Assembly (NCBI GenBank): GCA_030248215.1
Contig: JASANG010002747.1
Coordinates: 1-64,000, forward strand
Length of the DNA: 64,000 nucleotides
Direction: 5' to 3'
DNA from: Enoplolaimus lenunculus
Taxonomy: Eukaryota > Nematoda > Enoplea > Enoplida > Thoracostomopsidae
Shown here: in pieces, positions 10,373 through 22,200 of the stretch
How the letters are laid out: each line of letters begins with the position of its first letter
Position numbering within the stretch: the stretch's first letter is position 1
Position numbers and translations under genes: made by a program
The notes under the pieces: model-generated
The model's input: the letters and a program-made list of their open reading frames with translations, nothing else
Databases searched by the model: none
Told to the model about the DNA's origin: nothing

Positions 10373-13300
10373 CTTGTAGCAAATATACTCTATGCCGGAA
10401 AAGCTTAAATAAGGCGACAAATGAACTTTGCGACTAACTATTCTTCCATACTCCCTTATTATTATTTTCCTTAAATGAATTATTTAACTTTCTGCCTCTC
10501 AACAATTTCACAGTAATGTATATGTTACCGCGAACCGAATGCTATATTGATTCCAAACTTATTAATTTTTAAAACAAAATAAACTTTATTGCTCAAAATA
10601 TATTTAGGTTTCCAATTAAAGACGAGAAAATAACCGAACCCAAATAGTGCGATATTAATTAGAGATATTTTAAAATCGAGGTTTAGTTCGGCAAATAGGT
10701 GCATGGCTACGGTTCCATTGCATGGGCGTAGTCAGGATTCAGGTTTGGGGATGACCATGCACATTAAGTACATATTTTCTCTCTGTAAGCCTACTTGTGT
10801 CTGCAATCGTTTGGCTAAAATAGCAGAAATAAATTTTGCAAAGCCATCACGGTGGCCTTTTATGCCATGGACCCCTTCTGGCTACGCTACTGCTTTATGG
10901 GCGTATCTTAGGTTTGATTCAACGAAAGCATACACTTGTATTAAACAAATGTCGGTTGCTGTGCGAGAAAATTTATGGCATTTTAGCAGTCAGCACAGTA
11001 AACCGTTTTCATAGCCTGTAAAAATATTGATTTTTTCATAATTTCCTGACGTATGATCTAATTTAACCCTATCTAGATTTGTAGCTCGTTTTTTTAAATT
11101 TACATATCTAAAACGTTTCATAGATATTTTCAGTAAGCCTCCACCATTAATATATGTTTACAGTTCTGAAAAATTAGACCTATGCAATAGACTTAGGCTT
11201 AGGTTTAGGATCAGGCTTACGTTTTAAATTAGGCTGAAATTAAAACTTTCTTATAAGATGAATAAAAAATTTTCAGCAATGCCATGAAACCAGTAGGCCA
11301 TCAATACCAATAACTTGCGCATTTAGGTGTGTGAACCCGGGGGTGAAAAAACCGAAGCCAGAGACCAACAAATTTGCCGGGCCAAGATCCGGTCTGGAAG
11401 CTAATACAAAGCAAAATTTTGTAAAAAAAATTCAATTTTTGCTAAATTTAAATAATAATCTGCAAGTTGTCGCCTAAAATTTACTTTTAATTTCTTTAAT
11501 AGAAATGTGGGCACTCACAACTACAACTATTGCCAAAAAGCAGCAAATAGACTCATTGATGGCTACAACTTTTACAAAAATGCGAAAAATTTCTCAACCG
11601 AGACTGCCATAACCATCGGCAAAAATTATACTGGAATACAGACCCGAAGGCTAGTTTTCTGTTGGAGCCGGAAGAAAAATTTCTCTACCAAGACTGCCGT
11701 AGCCATCTGGAGAAACTCTACTGGAGTTCAGATCCGGAGGCTAGTTTACTGTTGTAGCCGGAGGCAGACCTGCGGTGTACATCTGGTGTATGTGCCAACT
11801 CAAAATTTTCTGCGCATCTGGTTTTCGTAGAATTGTAAAGAATTAGCTACTGTGATTACCTATCACAGTAGAAAAATAATGTTTCAACCAAAAAATTCAT
11901 GAAATATTAAGTATGTTTTGACAAAGGAAATAATTAATTAAATTATATATACGGCGCACAATTGGTGTAATCGTGGGTTATCTTTTGATTTTAATCATTA
12001 TTTTCGATCAAATGAAAATATTTTCTACAATTTTCTGGCTTAAGGCTATGCAATTACAATTATACAACCACAAGATTCAAGGACAACGTTATAGGTTAAT
12101 AGTTTCGTCAGACGTAAAATCTCATTTTCATATAAACAGTATACACCTGCGCACACGGATGACAGTAGGATCCGAGTGAAAAAATTTCTAGCCCATCCTT
12201 GTAACATGAGCAGAACGCATAACGTGCTGGGCATATTTTGTTTTTGAAACAGAATCTGTCAGGAAATGATTTCCTACTCACAGTTTCAATATTTGTTCTA
12301 TTTAAAATAATCATTTGGTCTTGCCAAAACAGTGCTAAACGAATTTTTAGCGCATAAGACATCAATTGCTAGTTCAAGGTAAGTCGATGGTATACCTATC
12401 ATTACGCTACAGGAACTACAAATGCTGAAATTTCTTTGGATTTATTTTCTAAATATTTGATATTAACAATGTAGCTATCGCCAGTGAACATATCGGGCAC
12501 CAACGGTAGAAATGATACAGCATCGCGAATTCTGCTATGCATGCAGTGCGGAAAAGCAAAAGAACTGTACATTTGCACGCAGCTGGCATCGCATAAAAAT
12601 ATGACCCCAAAAATATACAAACTACGGATGAAGCATTTCTATGGTGGTCAAATTTGATGATACTGCTGTATAAAAAATGACTCGTTAAAAATACCCCCGG
12701 TTATTTCTACACAGAATCACATGAAAAGACACTATTAAAGAGAGACCCAACGTCATGCGGGATTCACGTTACAACCGGGGCAGGCGGGACACTGTTTGTC
12801 CCATGTTGATTCGACGTCAATGTTAAAATTCAAGCACTCATATCGGGTGAACAGACAAAACTCAAATGTCATATTACATTTACTTACAAACCACCGCTCT
12901 CAGAAGATCAATACACAGCAGTGTATCAAGTTATCCTGTTTGAAATGATTATCTCCCGCTGGCGAATGTTAAATCAACCTTTTTTACACAAAAAACATTT
13001 TTGCACATAAATCAAACCTTCAAAACATTCAAATATTCCTGGATTTGAAGAAAAATTTCAAGATTAAAAATAATTATACCTCAAAACAACCTTAAATGAG
13101 TGCTTTTAATTTAGGTGAAATAATGGATAAGAATCATTTTGCTGAAAACCGAGCTAATTAATAATTTAAACATTTTTGGTTAAGTTCAAATATTAATTTA
13201 TGAGCTTGGCTAACAGAACCAAAGTTAAACGACTATAGTTATTGCGTAGGTTTTAGACTTGATACATTACGAGGTCAGGTTCCGTCCGCGATTTTTAGTT

Positions 13301-13640
13301 TCCGGTTCGTACATTCACGGAAGTTCGGAATCAAGTACACCTTGTAGCCCGGAATTTAGTACATCTGGGAGCCCCGAATTTTAAACACCTGGTTGACTGT
13401 AATTTTTTTGTGACCGAGAAGGGCATTGGCGGCCATGAGGTTGTCGGATTTTCCAATTTTTACAGGCATTTAAGTAAATGGAAACTTAAAACTACTGCAT
13501 TATTCAAAGCCAGTTATTGCCAAGTTTTCAAACAAACCATAGCGTCGACATAATCTTGGCTTGCTCCTGACGTTTTACCAACGTGTTGTACTCTAAACAA
13601 TGAACTAAATTCTGACATTTTGGTGAGGGAAGAAACACAA
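10373..13640. other. Intergenic repeat-rich DNA
   Basis: No gene is recognised. It holds a short TTAGGC-like tract at about 11190-11245, a two-copy tandem repeat at 11585-11764 and long AT-rich stretches. Short open frames in several phases show no domain signature. Confidence 0.45.
11585..11764 (+). repeat. 90-bp tandem duplication
   Basis: Two adjacent copies of a unit of about 90 bp, each starting AAAAATTTCTC and ending with GGAGCCGGA- or GTAGCCGGA-type sequence, with about 80% identity. The open frame crossing them (11507-11830) repeats a matching protein unit (KNFSTETAITI / KNFSTKTAVAI). This is more likely a by-product of the repeat than a gene. Confidence 0.6.
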
Positions 13641-13699
13641 GAATAATTTATCGAATTAAAACTTGTAAATATTAACATTCGTTATTATTTAAACTGGTG

Positions 13700-16600
13700 C
13701 TATTTGCTTGTATTTTTAATCATTAAATTTGCTTTTATATGTGTTGTGTTGTACTAAACGATGTATTTTGTATTTCGTGTCGCTTGTTTGTCGTAAATAT
13801 CAGTTACGTTGCAACTGTTTATTTATTATTTATTAACGATTTCACGGATTTTGCTTACAAGTGGATTTTCGTTTATACTGTGACGTTAAGGACTGCACTA
13901 TTATAGACTGTATTGGATCCGCAGGAATTACCGGGAAAATACGTACTTTCCTTATTTGTTATTTTACATATTTTTGTTTTGTTTAATTTTTACTTTTGTT
14001 TTGTGCTTGATTTTGTTTATATTATTTTTTATTTAAAAAGATGTTTTGATTTGAGTTTCTGGAAATTATAAAAAGGTCAGTGTGGCATTTTCATATTTTG
14101 CAGCACCGCGGTGTGCAAGTTGTTTTCATAAGCAAGAAGATTTTGTTTTGACTATTAATGTAAATTGATTCTAAACAAAAACAAAGGAAAACTTGGCTAT
14201 TTAATCCAGTCTACAAGTGACTTGAAAGGTGGTGGCTCAGTATTCATTTTGTTTGCGCATTTTTCTTACAGTTAGCTTCGTGCAATAAATTGCAATTCGT
14301 TTGCCGTTGTTTAACCGACGGTTGCAGTTGGTAGGAGGATATATTAGCGTTGCATATACCGACTGTTGCAGTTGGTAAGTCCGTCGGATACCGAAGGACT
14401 TAAGGACTCGGACCCGTCAGCGGTGGCCGATTGATGCAGTTGGCCTAGCAGTAGTACCCGGATATTCCCCGACCACTTGCACCGGCCTACGTTACATTTG
14501 GTGGCAACGGAGGGATACCAAATGTAACGTAGGCCGGTGCAAGTGGCCGGGAATACCCGGGTACTACTGCTAGGCAACTGCATCAATCGGCCACCGCTGA
14601 CGGGTCCGAGTCCTTAAGTCCTTCGGTATCCGACGGACTTAAGGACTCGGACCCGTCAGCGGTGGCCGATTGATGCAGTTGGCCTAGCAGTAGTACCCGG
14701 ATATTCCCCGGCCACTTGCACCGGCCTACGTTACATATGGTGGCAACGGAGGGATACCAAAAAATCATATGTCCCCGGAGGTTTGGGTCTTTGGTTCACT
14801 ATTAATAAACCTAATTCTATTGGCTGTAGTCCTTAAAATATTTTTACACGTAAACAACACGCTACACTTAATCGAAATAAATCTTCTTAAGCTGAGGGCT
14901 GATATTACAAATTCCGTTGACCGCATCGAACCTACGTTGCAAAACAATAGCTTATTAAAATTCGGTGTACTCAAAGATGCACAAAATTGTTCTTGACTAA
15001 AATAAAAGCCCCCCCCCCGGAGCTTTTCTACCACGGGAATTTTTAAACGGTGTTTTTACTTTTCTATAATCATTGCCTTTCGAAAGTCATCGCCTCCTAA
15101 ACCTACCGGCACCTCTGAAACATTTGCTTGTTTCCTTGTTTAAACTAATAAACTAAATTTCCGTTGTACCTATGCACCACCGTTGACTCATAAGTTGAGG
15201 TTAATGAGGACCGGTAGTAAAATTATGATGTGTGTGTGGCATGAAGGCCATGGTTATGGCATCGTTTTTTGACACGAGTCCTAAAGGGGCCGATTGACAG
15301 ATTATGCAACTATGCGCGCATTATTACACGGATGACCCTTTGAAACTTCCATACGATGTAAACGTCATTGCCCGTACAACTCGGTGGCATTCACACAAAT
15401 ATTATTGCTAAGCGGCGTATAATTTTATGACATTGTTCACCGTTGCAAAGCAACAATGGTGAGCCGGACGTGATCATAGCTGTGTCGAATACTGAAGCAC
15501 GCGAGCAACGAGTTTTGACGTGGGAACAGTACACATATCACATGCTAACGAATGAACCACATGCCCACATGATGTGGTAATCAGTTGTAAAAAGACAATC
15601 ATGTTCCATTGGCGATGTGCGTATTACAATCGACAACGACAACACGCGCACTCTGCAAATGGCTTACTGAGCTCCACAGGGTCAGCTATATTCTGTTGGG
15701 GTTCTGCTAACGACCAACTAGTTTGCAAATATTTATGTCAGTTTCATGGGTATTCATGTGTTTATTACTTACTGTCTGCATTATTGTTGTTTAAATACGG
15801 CAACTGCAAGTGCTGCGTACCCTCGTCAGCTGCTAGTTAACGTTGAACAATCATATTTCATATGGCAAAGAAACCGTAGCAATAATATACGAAACCTACG
15901 CTTTTGAAGCTCACAGGTGGAAACAAGTGTTGGAGCGGCTGTCAACTGGACATTGAGTACTGACGACCGGAGGCAGTCAACGTCATTTTGACTGTTATTC
16001 TTAATTGCTGGTAACGTTAAAGTCTGAGGCTTACGCGGCGGCTCAAGCGAAATACGTCAAATTGCCTGTGTTTTTAATAAGGATACGTGGATCTTGTTCG
16101 AACTAATTAGACGGACGTTACAAGGTGCATCCAAAGGTACCATGATCGACAGCCTTTTTAGCGTACTCCCAATGCACGTCATTCTGGACAGCGGGGCAGA
16201 CATAAGCTCATCTTGTAATGAAATCAAGCACAGATTTCTAATTTTCTCATAAAGAGCGATGAACGCAAGCTTCGTCAGCTGCTTCAGGAACAACTTCATA
16301 GTGACTGCAAGCGCTCAGTAATACTTCCGCATCTTCAACGGCTTGGACTGAAGAATAAAAGCACAGTTCTTTCGGCTGAGATTTTTAGAAATACATCCGG
16401 AATCGGCGCTTTGGTCTTGGCATCCCTTTCAGAAGTGTCAAGATAAATTGGACGTTGCTGACCGCATGATGAATCGGTCCAACGGCCCAACAGCAGCGTG
16501 CACTTTTGTAGACCAAAAAAAGAAATGGCAATACCAAACGTAAAAGCGTTTAGACGAGTTATGCTCCCTTGCAAAATCAATAGAAGTAGATCAAACTCTT

Positions 16601-17420
16601 GAACTCGCAGCAGAGAATTCGGAAAATCATATAATAAAATCACCGATGATCGAAATGGGCGACAACGATCACGGTCCTGTCATGGACGGTATCAATCAAA
16701 CGGTCCGTATTGTGTCTATCATTTTAGATTTGGCGACAACGCGGAAGAGTGCGGAAAGTTCTGCAAGTGGTAAGCACAACAGGTTCTGGAAATGGAGTAT
16801 CTTCGTCGGTTGAGCTACCGCCGATGGTGCAAACTCAATCAAGATAGGTGTGGATCTACTGGGACAACACTAATTGATACAGACAGCGAATGGTGTTTGC
16901 TTCCCATGTCATATGCTTTATTTGAAGCATGCAATACCAATACAGTGCAGCTCACTGCAGCCAACGCTACATCAATCCGCACAACCCGCTATCGTTGCAA
17001 TTTCGCTTTGCAGGAATTAAAGAATCGTTCACATTACGTTTATTATCGCAGATATGGCCTAACTAATTCTGGGAATCGATCCATCAGGTCAGCAAATCAC
17101 CTCGCTGGCGAAATTCATCGACAATTTGTTAACGTAGTTTTCATCTGTCCTCGTGAAATTAGGAATTAAGGCTGCAGTCACAAACTCTAACAGCGGTCAA
17201 GGTTAGACGCCGTATATGATCACCGTTGGAACCGATTCCAATGAAGGAGCGATTTCACACAGTGCACATTGGTATTGTTGGACCCCTTTCCCCACGCAAC
17301 AGAACGGCGCCGAGTGGAACGCGAAGCTGACAAAAACGTATATTGATAAGTCGCTTGAACAACGAGTGAGAAGAGAATAAGGAACGTTTGTTTACTTTCT
17401 CAAAGGGACGGGCATACTTG
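13700..17420 (+). mobile_element. Gypsy-type (Metaviridae) LTR retroelement fossil
   Basis: A worn LTR-retroelement fossil on the plus strand. Its left part is LTR-like: a TATAAAAAGG box near 14067 and an AATAAA near 14285, then GGTGGCAACGGAGGGATACC, which resembles the junction of an LTR with a primer-binding site. Weak Gag-like sequence runs at about 16.0-16.68 kb. A retropepsin-like segment follows at about 16.85-17.11 kb (LIDTDSEW, later TTRYR). A short integrase-core piece lies near 17.25-17.3 kb (RFHTVHIGIVGPL, compare HVHIDIVGPL of Gypsy integrases). It is broken in many places and looks old. The boundaries are estimates, and a 3' LTR was not found. Confidence 0.6.
14369..14760. repeat. 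GC-rich module in plus/minus/plus triplicate
   Basis: A GC-rich module of about 125-150 bp occurs three times back to back: plus (about 14369-14519), minus (14520-14640) and plus (14630-14760). The two junctions are near-perfect palindromes, one around GGTGGCAACGGAGGGATACC and one around TTCGGTATCCGAC. Identity between modules is very high, with only a few differences. The block lies at the LTR/leader end of the Gypsy fossil, so the module may be the end of its LTR, rearranged. Confidence 0.8.
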
Positions 17421-19175
17421 GCATCATGAAAAGATGAGAAGCTTAAATATTCTGTTTAAGTTATTAATTGTTCGGGTCCGCAGCCAGCTCACCTTGCTAT
17501 TTGGGGCTAAAATTTTTTAAGAGGAGCATGTAGAGGTTTCCGACGATGAACAAGCGAGGATAAAATTTTTCTCGGGGCACACAAAATTTTTCCAGGGAGC
17601 ACAGACCCCCTCCCTGCCAATCATCTGGATAATCCTATCGAGTCGATGAGATTGTCGGGGTATACGAGTTATCGGGTTGACAATTTGTCGGTGTCAACGA
17701 GTTGTCGGGACGACTTGTTGTCGGGGCGACAAGTTGTCGGCCTACGAATTGTCGTAAATTCGTTTATATAATATAACAAACGGAGCGAGGACATGTGTCC
17801 CGCAATTCTACGATTGGAGGGTACTGCCCTCATGTCTTCCTATTCTGTTTGTGAAAATATGTCGAAAATTTTTCATTCTTCGCGCAAAAAGAACATTTCC
17901 GCGTATATACATTATTATTGCGCGTTTCTTGCTGATTTTAAGCGTTTTGAACTTAAAGGTTCGCAGCCCCGATATTCCGTGTTCCCAGAGAACAATTCTG
18001 CATCGGACTGCTAAAATTTTTAGTTTGCCTCTGTTCTCATAAATGCATGATGAACGATTTGCCATGCTTATTGAGATATAGTTGATTTTAACTCTATCAT
18101 ATTTCATTGTATTTGTCGGGATTTGTAATTTCGATCAACATCATTTTAGAAAACTCTTAACAGCTTCTTGGCAACTTCGGTGTCGCTGACATCTAATCTT
18201 ATTTGGCTAGTCCGACATTTGGATGATGGATTTGCGTCATTAAAACTATTATAGGTTGGTTTAGTTGACGGAAACACCTGCCGAGGGCCGCTTATGTGGT
18301 ATCCCATCTGAATGGAAACGCTTTACTTTCCTTATGTTAAATAAGGGTTTTAACCATTCCCAAGCGGAGTTCGCCCAAAAATGATTCGATTTTCAATCTG
18401 GTTTCATAAGTTCAAAGCAATGATTTGGCACGGAGCCAAATCAGTTATTTGACGATAACTAGTCAACCAACAAATACGTTATGCTCCGGAATCTGCTTAG
18501 TAGGCAGTTCTCTATATTAACACGTGCCTATATTGAAAGCCAAATGTACGTTTGGACTCAAATAAATAATTTGTCACAAAACACAACATATGCAACAATT
18601 TTCCGAAACAAATTAGCTTAAAACTCAAGACAAAGTATCTCTTTCTGAACTAAAAATATTAAGTTCTAATAAACTCAATTTATCAGAATGATTTGTGATG
18701 TTGTTAAACCATTTTATGTAAAATATCCCATTTAACCAGGTTAAATGATCAGTTCTCCTGTTTTGTGTAACCTTAATAATCGCTAAAGTTATATAGTTCC
18801 GTGGTCAGTAGCGCATTCAGAAAATTGTAACCGGAACCGTGTGATTTATGTAATAGGGACAAAAATCGCACGCGTTGAACGTGTGAGATGCTGAACGTAA
18901 TTTTAGTGGTAAATTTTAGTACACAGTTGGGATTTTGATCGCTATTGTGGAAGGGTTGGGACTGGTTGGCCCCTTTTAGATCTGGCAGTTTCCGTGACTT
19001 TTTCAGAAAGATTAAATCTATTCTCAATGTGTTTAAACAAGCTTTTGCTAAATGATGATACGTGTTACACGCACATTTGATAATACAGTCACGCACCAAT
19101 CAATAATCGTAAATGTTAAACTGATTTTTGGCATATATGGTGCAGAAAATTATTCCAAAGCCTGTTAATAGAGCT
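17421..19175. other. Intergenic, no gene seen
   Basis: Between the Gypsy fossil and the 3' end of the channel gene. It contains a small degenerate minisatellite at 17640-17757. The open frames at 17.8-18.1 and 18.8-19.1 kb show no recognisable protein. Confidence 0.45.
17640..17757. repeat. Degenerate GTTGTCGG minisatellite
   Basis: About seven imperfect units of 15-18 bp built around CGACAAGTTGTCGGG. Each unit is itself nearly palindromic (CGACAA/TTGTCG). Confidence 0.7.
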
Positions 19176-19181
19176 TTTATT
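19176..19181 (-). promoter_or_regulatory. Poly(A) signal of the channel gene
   Basis: AATAAA on the minus strand, about 75 bases after the stop codon of the Cys-loop channel at 19254. Confidence 0.6.
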
Positions 19182-19253
19182 GTTTGTTTATATATTTTAT
19201 GAGCGAATATATCCCTCTATTCTTCGCCTTGATTACGACCCTTGTGAAATTGG

Positions 19254-22200
19254 TTACGTTTGTGACAACAAATATGTGTACCAATAGGAAATATTAAACA
19301 GCACAAATAGAGTCGGGAACGAAAACGAGGAAACTGTATCAATTTTTGACGCGAAATGTTCCCGATTGCGAGCTCTTGTGGCCCTATCAGCAGCCTTGCG
19401 TGCCTCCCTCAGTGCCTCGGGGGAACCAGCCGGAGCAGCTCCACCAATTTTTTCCGCAATCACACAAGGACATGGACCAGGGGCCGGAACAGGAGGAGTT
19501 TGGGGGGCGCCTCCGGTAGGAAAACTTCCAGGTGTGCGATGTAGCCCTGAAGACTCCTGGGATAGACCGTTGATAGATGTTCCAGGAGGTTTAATACCAG
19601 GTATACCAGGGGGCCGATATTCGTAGTCTGTTGGCACTGTCAAAGGGTCTAAAAGCGGGGCAGCAGGTGAATCTAGGAAAACCGGAGGTTTAAAGCTTCC
19701 CATCGGTTCAGGAGTAGGGTTCGTCACTTTGCTGCTATTATGACGTCGTAAGGTAAGAAGGGAAGACGACGCAGGCGGTGCTGCTATTATAGGCGGATTG
19801 CTCAACAACGGGGGGAGTTGGGTAGCCGCACGATATGTAGGAGGATTACCCCCTGTCAACGGAGTGACTGATCCTCCTCCTGTAGGAGGCGCACGACTCT
19901 GGCAATTAGAGTTGTGGTTGAAAAACGGGCTTGTTTTCCGGGTCGCTGCGTCCGGGCTTTCACGAGTCAAGAATCCAACCCAGGCAAGTTGCATGAGCGA
20001 ACAGAATACAAATGCCATACACGAAAGCATCCAAACGTCAATAGCTGCAATAATTGTAGAATGTAATTAACAACTATTGGAAACTAATATTGGACCAGTC
20101 CTGCATTGTTCACAATAATACATTACTGTAGTAAAACCAGTATAAGAGCGAGGTAATAAGAAGGGCCCATTTGGAGGCCCAATTAATAGGGTTCCTTATC
20201 CCTAACCCTAATTAGAGTCTATTTAGCAGGCGTTAACAGAGTTCATATGCCATAATTAGAGTATTCTAACTAAGACCAAGCAGTAGAATTACCTAGACCG
20301 CTCAAATATATATCAGACCATCGGGCAACGCACATAAGTTTATTAATTTCAGGAAAACAAATATTAACGGACGTAGCAATGCACAAAAATGATTCGGAGC
20401 AAGTCAGCTCTGCCCAAAAGTGTATAAAAAAGAAGGCTGTAAGGACCAACTAACATAGGCTTTATTAAAAATAAATAACAGCCAGTAACCTAATAACATG
20501 GGAGTACCCTGTGGAGAGACAAAATAAATATCACTCCAATCGTCTTATTCGGGTAACTACAGTATACACCTCCAAATATATATTCAAATGACATCAGTAT
20601 AATTTAGTTCTATGTTATGAAGTAGCATATAGAGACGTCCACGAAAGTTTTGCCGCGGGTGCGGTTAGGGTTTTTAAGATTTGTACAAGAAGCCGTGGAA
20701 GAAAATATATAAAGTTGCCATAATTTCGAAGTTTGGGACAACGTTTTGCCTTTGGTTTAAATTTTCAGGCCCACAATTCCTGCTTTGAAATTTCTTGGCG
20801 TTTTGCAACCAGTTTCGGATTCGTTAGCCAAGTAAATCTTGAATTTAGTGTACTGTAGTGACCCGAATAAGAGGGTGGGGACTGATATAACCAACCTTGT
20901 TATTCGGTTACAGACTGTTATTTATTTTTAATCCGCCCTCCGCCGCCCTTCGTTACTGGTATATATTCGGTATATATTACAACTATCCGTTTACTTCTCT
21001 TGTGTCAATAGCTTGAACGATAATGCAAGGTTATATTTAGGAATGTACTTTCAAAATGTAAGTACGCTTTAAAGTTGCGAATTCAACTTTATTTGGTCCT
21101 GGAGTCATTTATCCGCTACAATTAGGGATAACTGACATTTATGGACTCTAATTACGGCTTAGGGTCTCTATCCGCTTACGGACTCTTATTAGAAATACGC
21201 ACTCCTATTGATTGGTACTCAAAATGGGGACCCCTCTTATTAGCCTCCTCTTATTCTGGTCACTGCAGTACGAGTTATCAAAAATTACACATTTTCTGTT
21301 TGCACTGAGAAATAGGAACTTTGCATATTTTAAATTATAAGGTGTAGCACTGTATGGGAGAGTTTCAACGCAACTCTAATTCCGGCTGAGATTTCGACAA
21401 AATTTACGTTCCGATTTCGACGGAGTGTTGTTCCGATACCGAAATTCTGGCAGTTTTCGTAACGTGTGTTTTTCTATTAAAATTATTTTACGTTTAATCT
21501 TAGTGTGTTTGTTCCACTTTGAGTTGCACCTTGTGGTTGAAAGCTTACACCAAGCAGAAACACTGTACTTACTTAATATATAAATTGTAACCAATACGGT
21601 TTTACCATTAAAATTTAGCAAAACCACAAAAACATTCAAAATATAAAATTCCGATTCCGGTTCCGATCCCGACAAGAAAGTTCAATTCCGACTTCGATTC
21701 CGATTACGAAAATATTATATTCCGATTTGAACTCTGCTGCGCGGTATGCTTGTTGGTAGTGTAAAAAGCAAGCGGTAATGCGGCCTGCGTTAGGTGAGCG
21801 TCCATTAGAACATCTGAAAGTTATCTCTTCAAGCCACCCTGCGACGTCTCCTTTGTTAGCTGCTTAATAAATATAAGGTTTAAAGTTGTTTATTCATCTT
21901 CCTAAACTGGCAGTGCCAATACACCCGCCCCCTCTTACCTTTTACATAGCTAACACGTGGTAAATTGCGTATAATATTGCCAAATTGAAAAGTCATTGCA
22001 AGCAGTGAGTTCACACCAAGCATAGTACGTGCAGGAATTGCTTTTGTGCCAAGCGCAAATGAAATCCACGATATAAACACAGTGAGATAGGTAGGGATGT
22101 AGGCTTGAAGTAAGTACCAGCCGTAGCGGCGCCGAAATGTAAACGTCATCGTTAATTCATCCCATAGGCCCGCTGGGTAGACCTGAAAATTAATGCTACA

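Noticed and set aside
11507-11830. 107-codon open frame with internal protein repeat
   Set aside because: It coincides with a 90-bp DNA tandem duplication, has no domain and no recognisable start or splice context.
18773-19099. 108-codon minus-strand open frame
   Set aside because: No motif, signal or similarity could be recognised, and it lies downstream of the channel gene's poly(A) signal. Chance in AT-rich DNA is likely.
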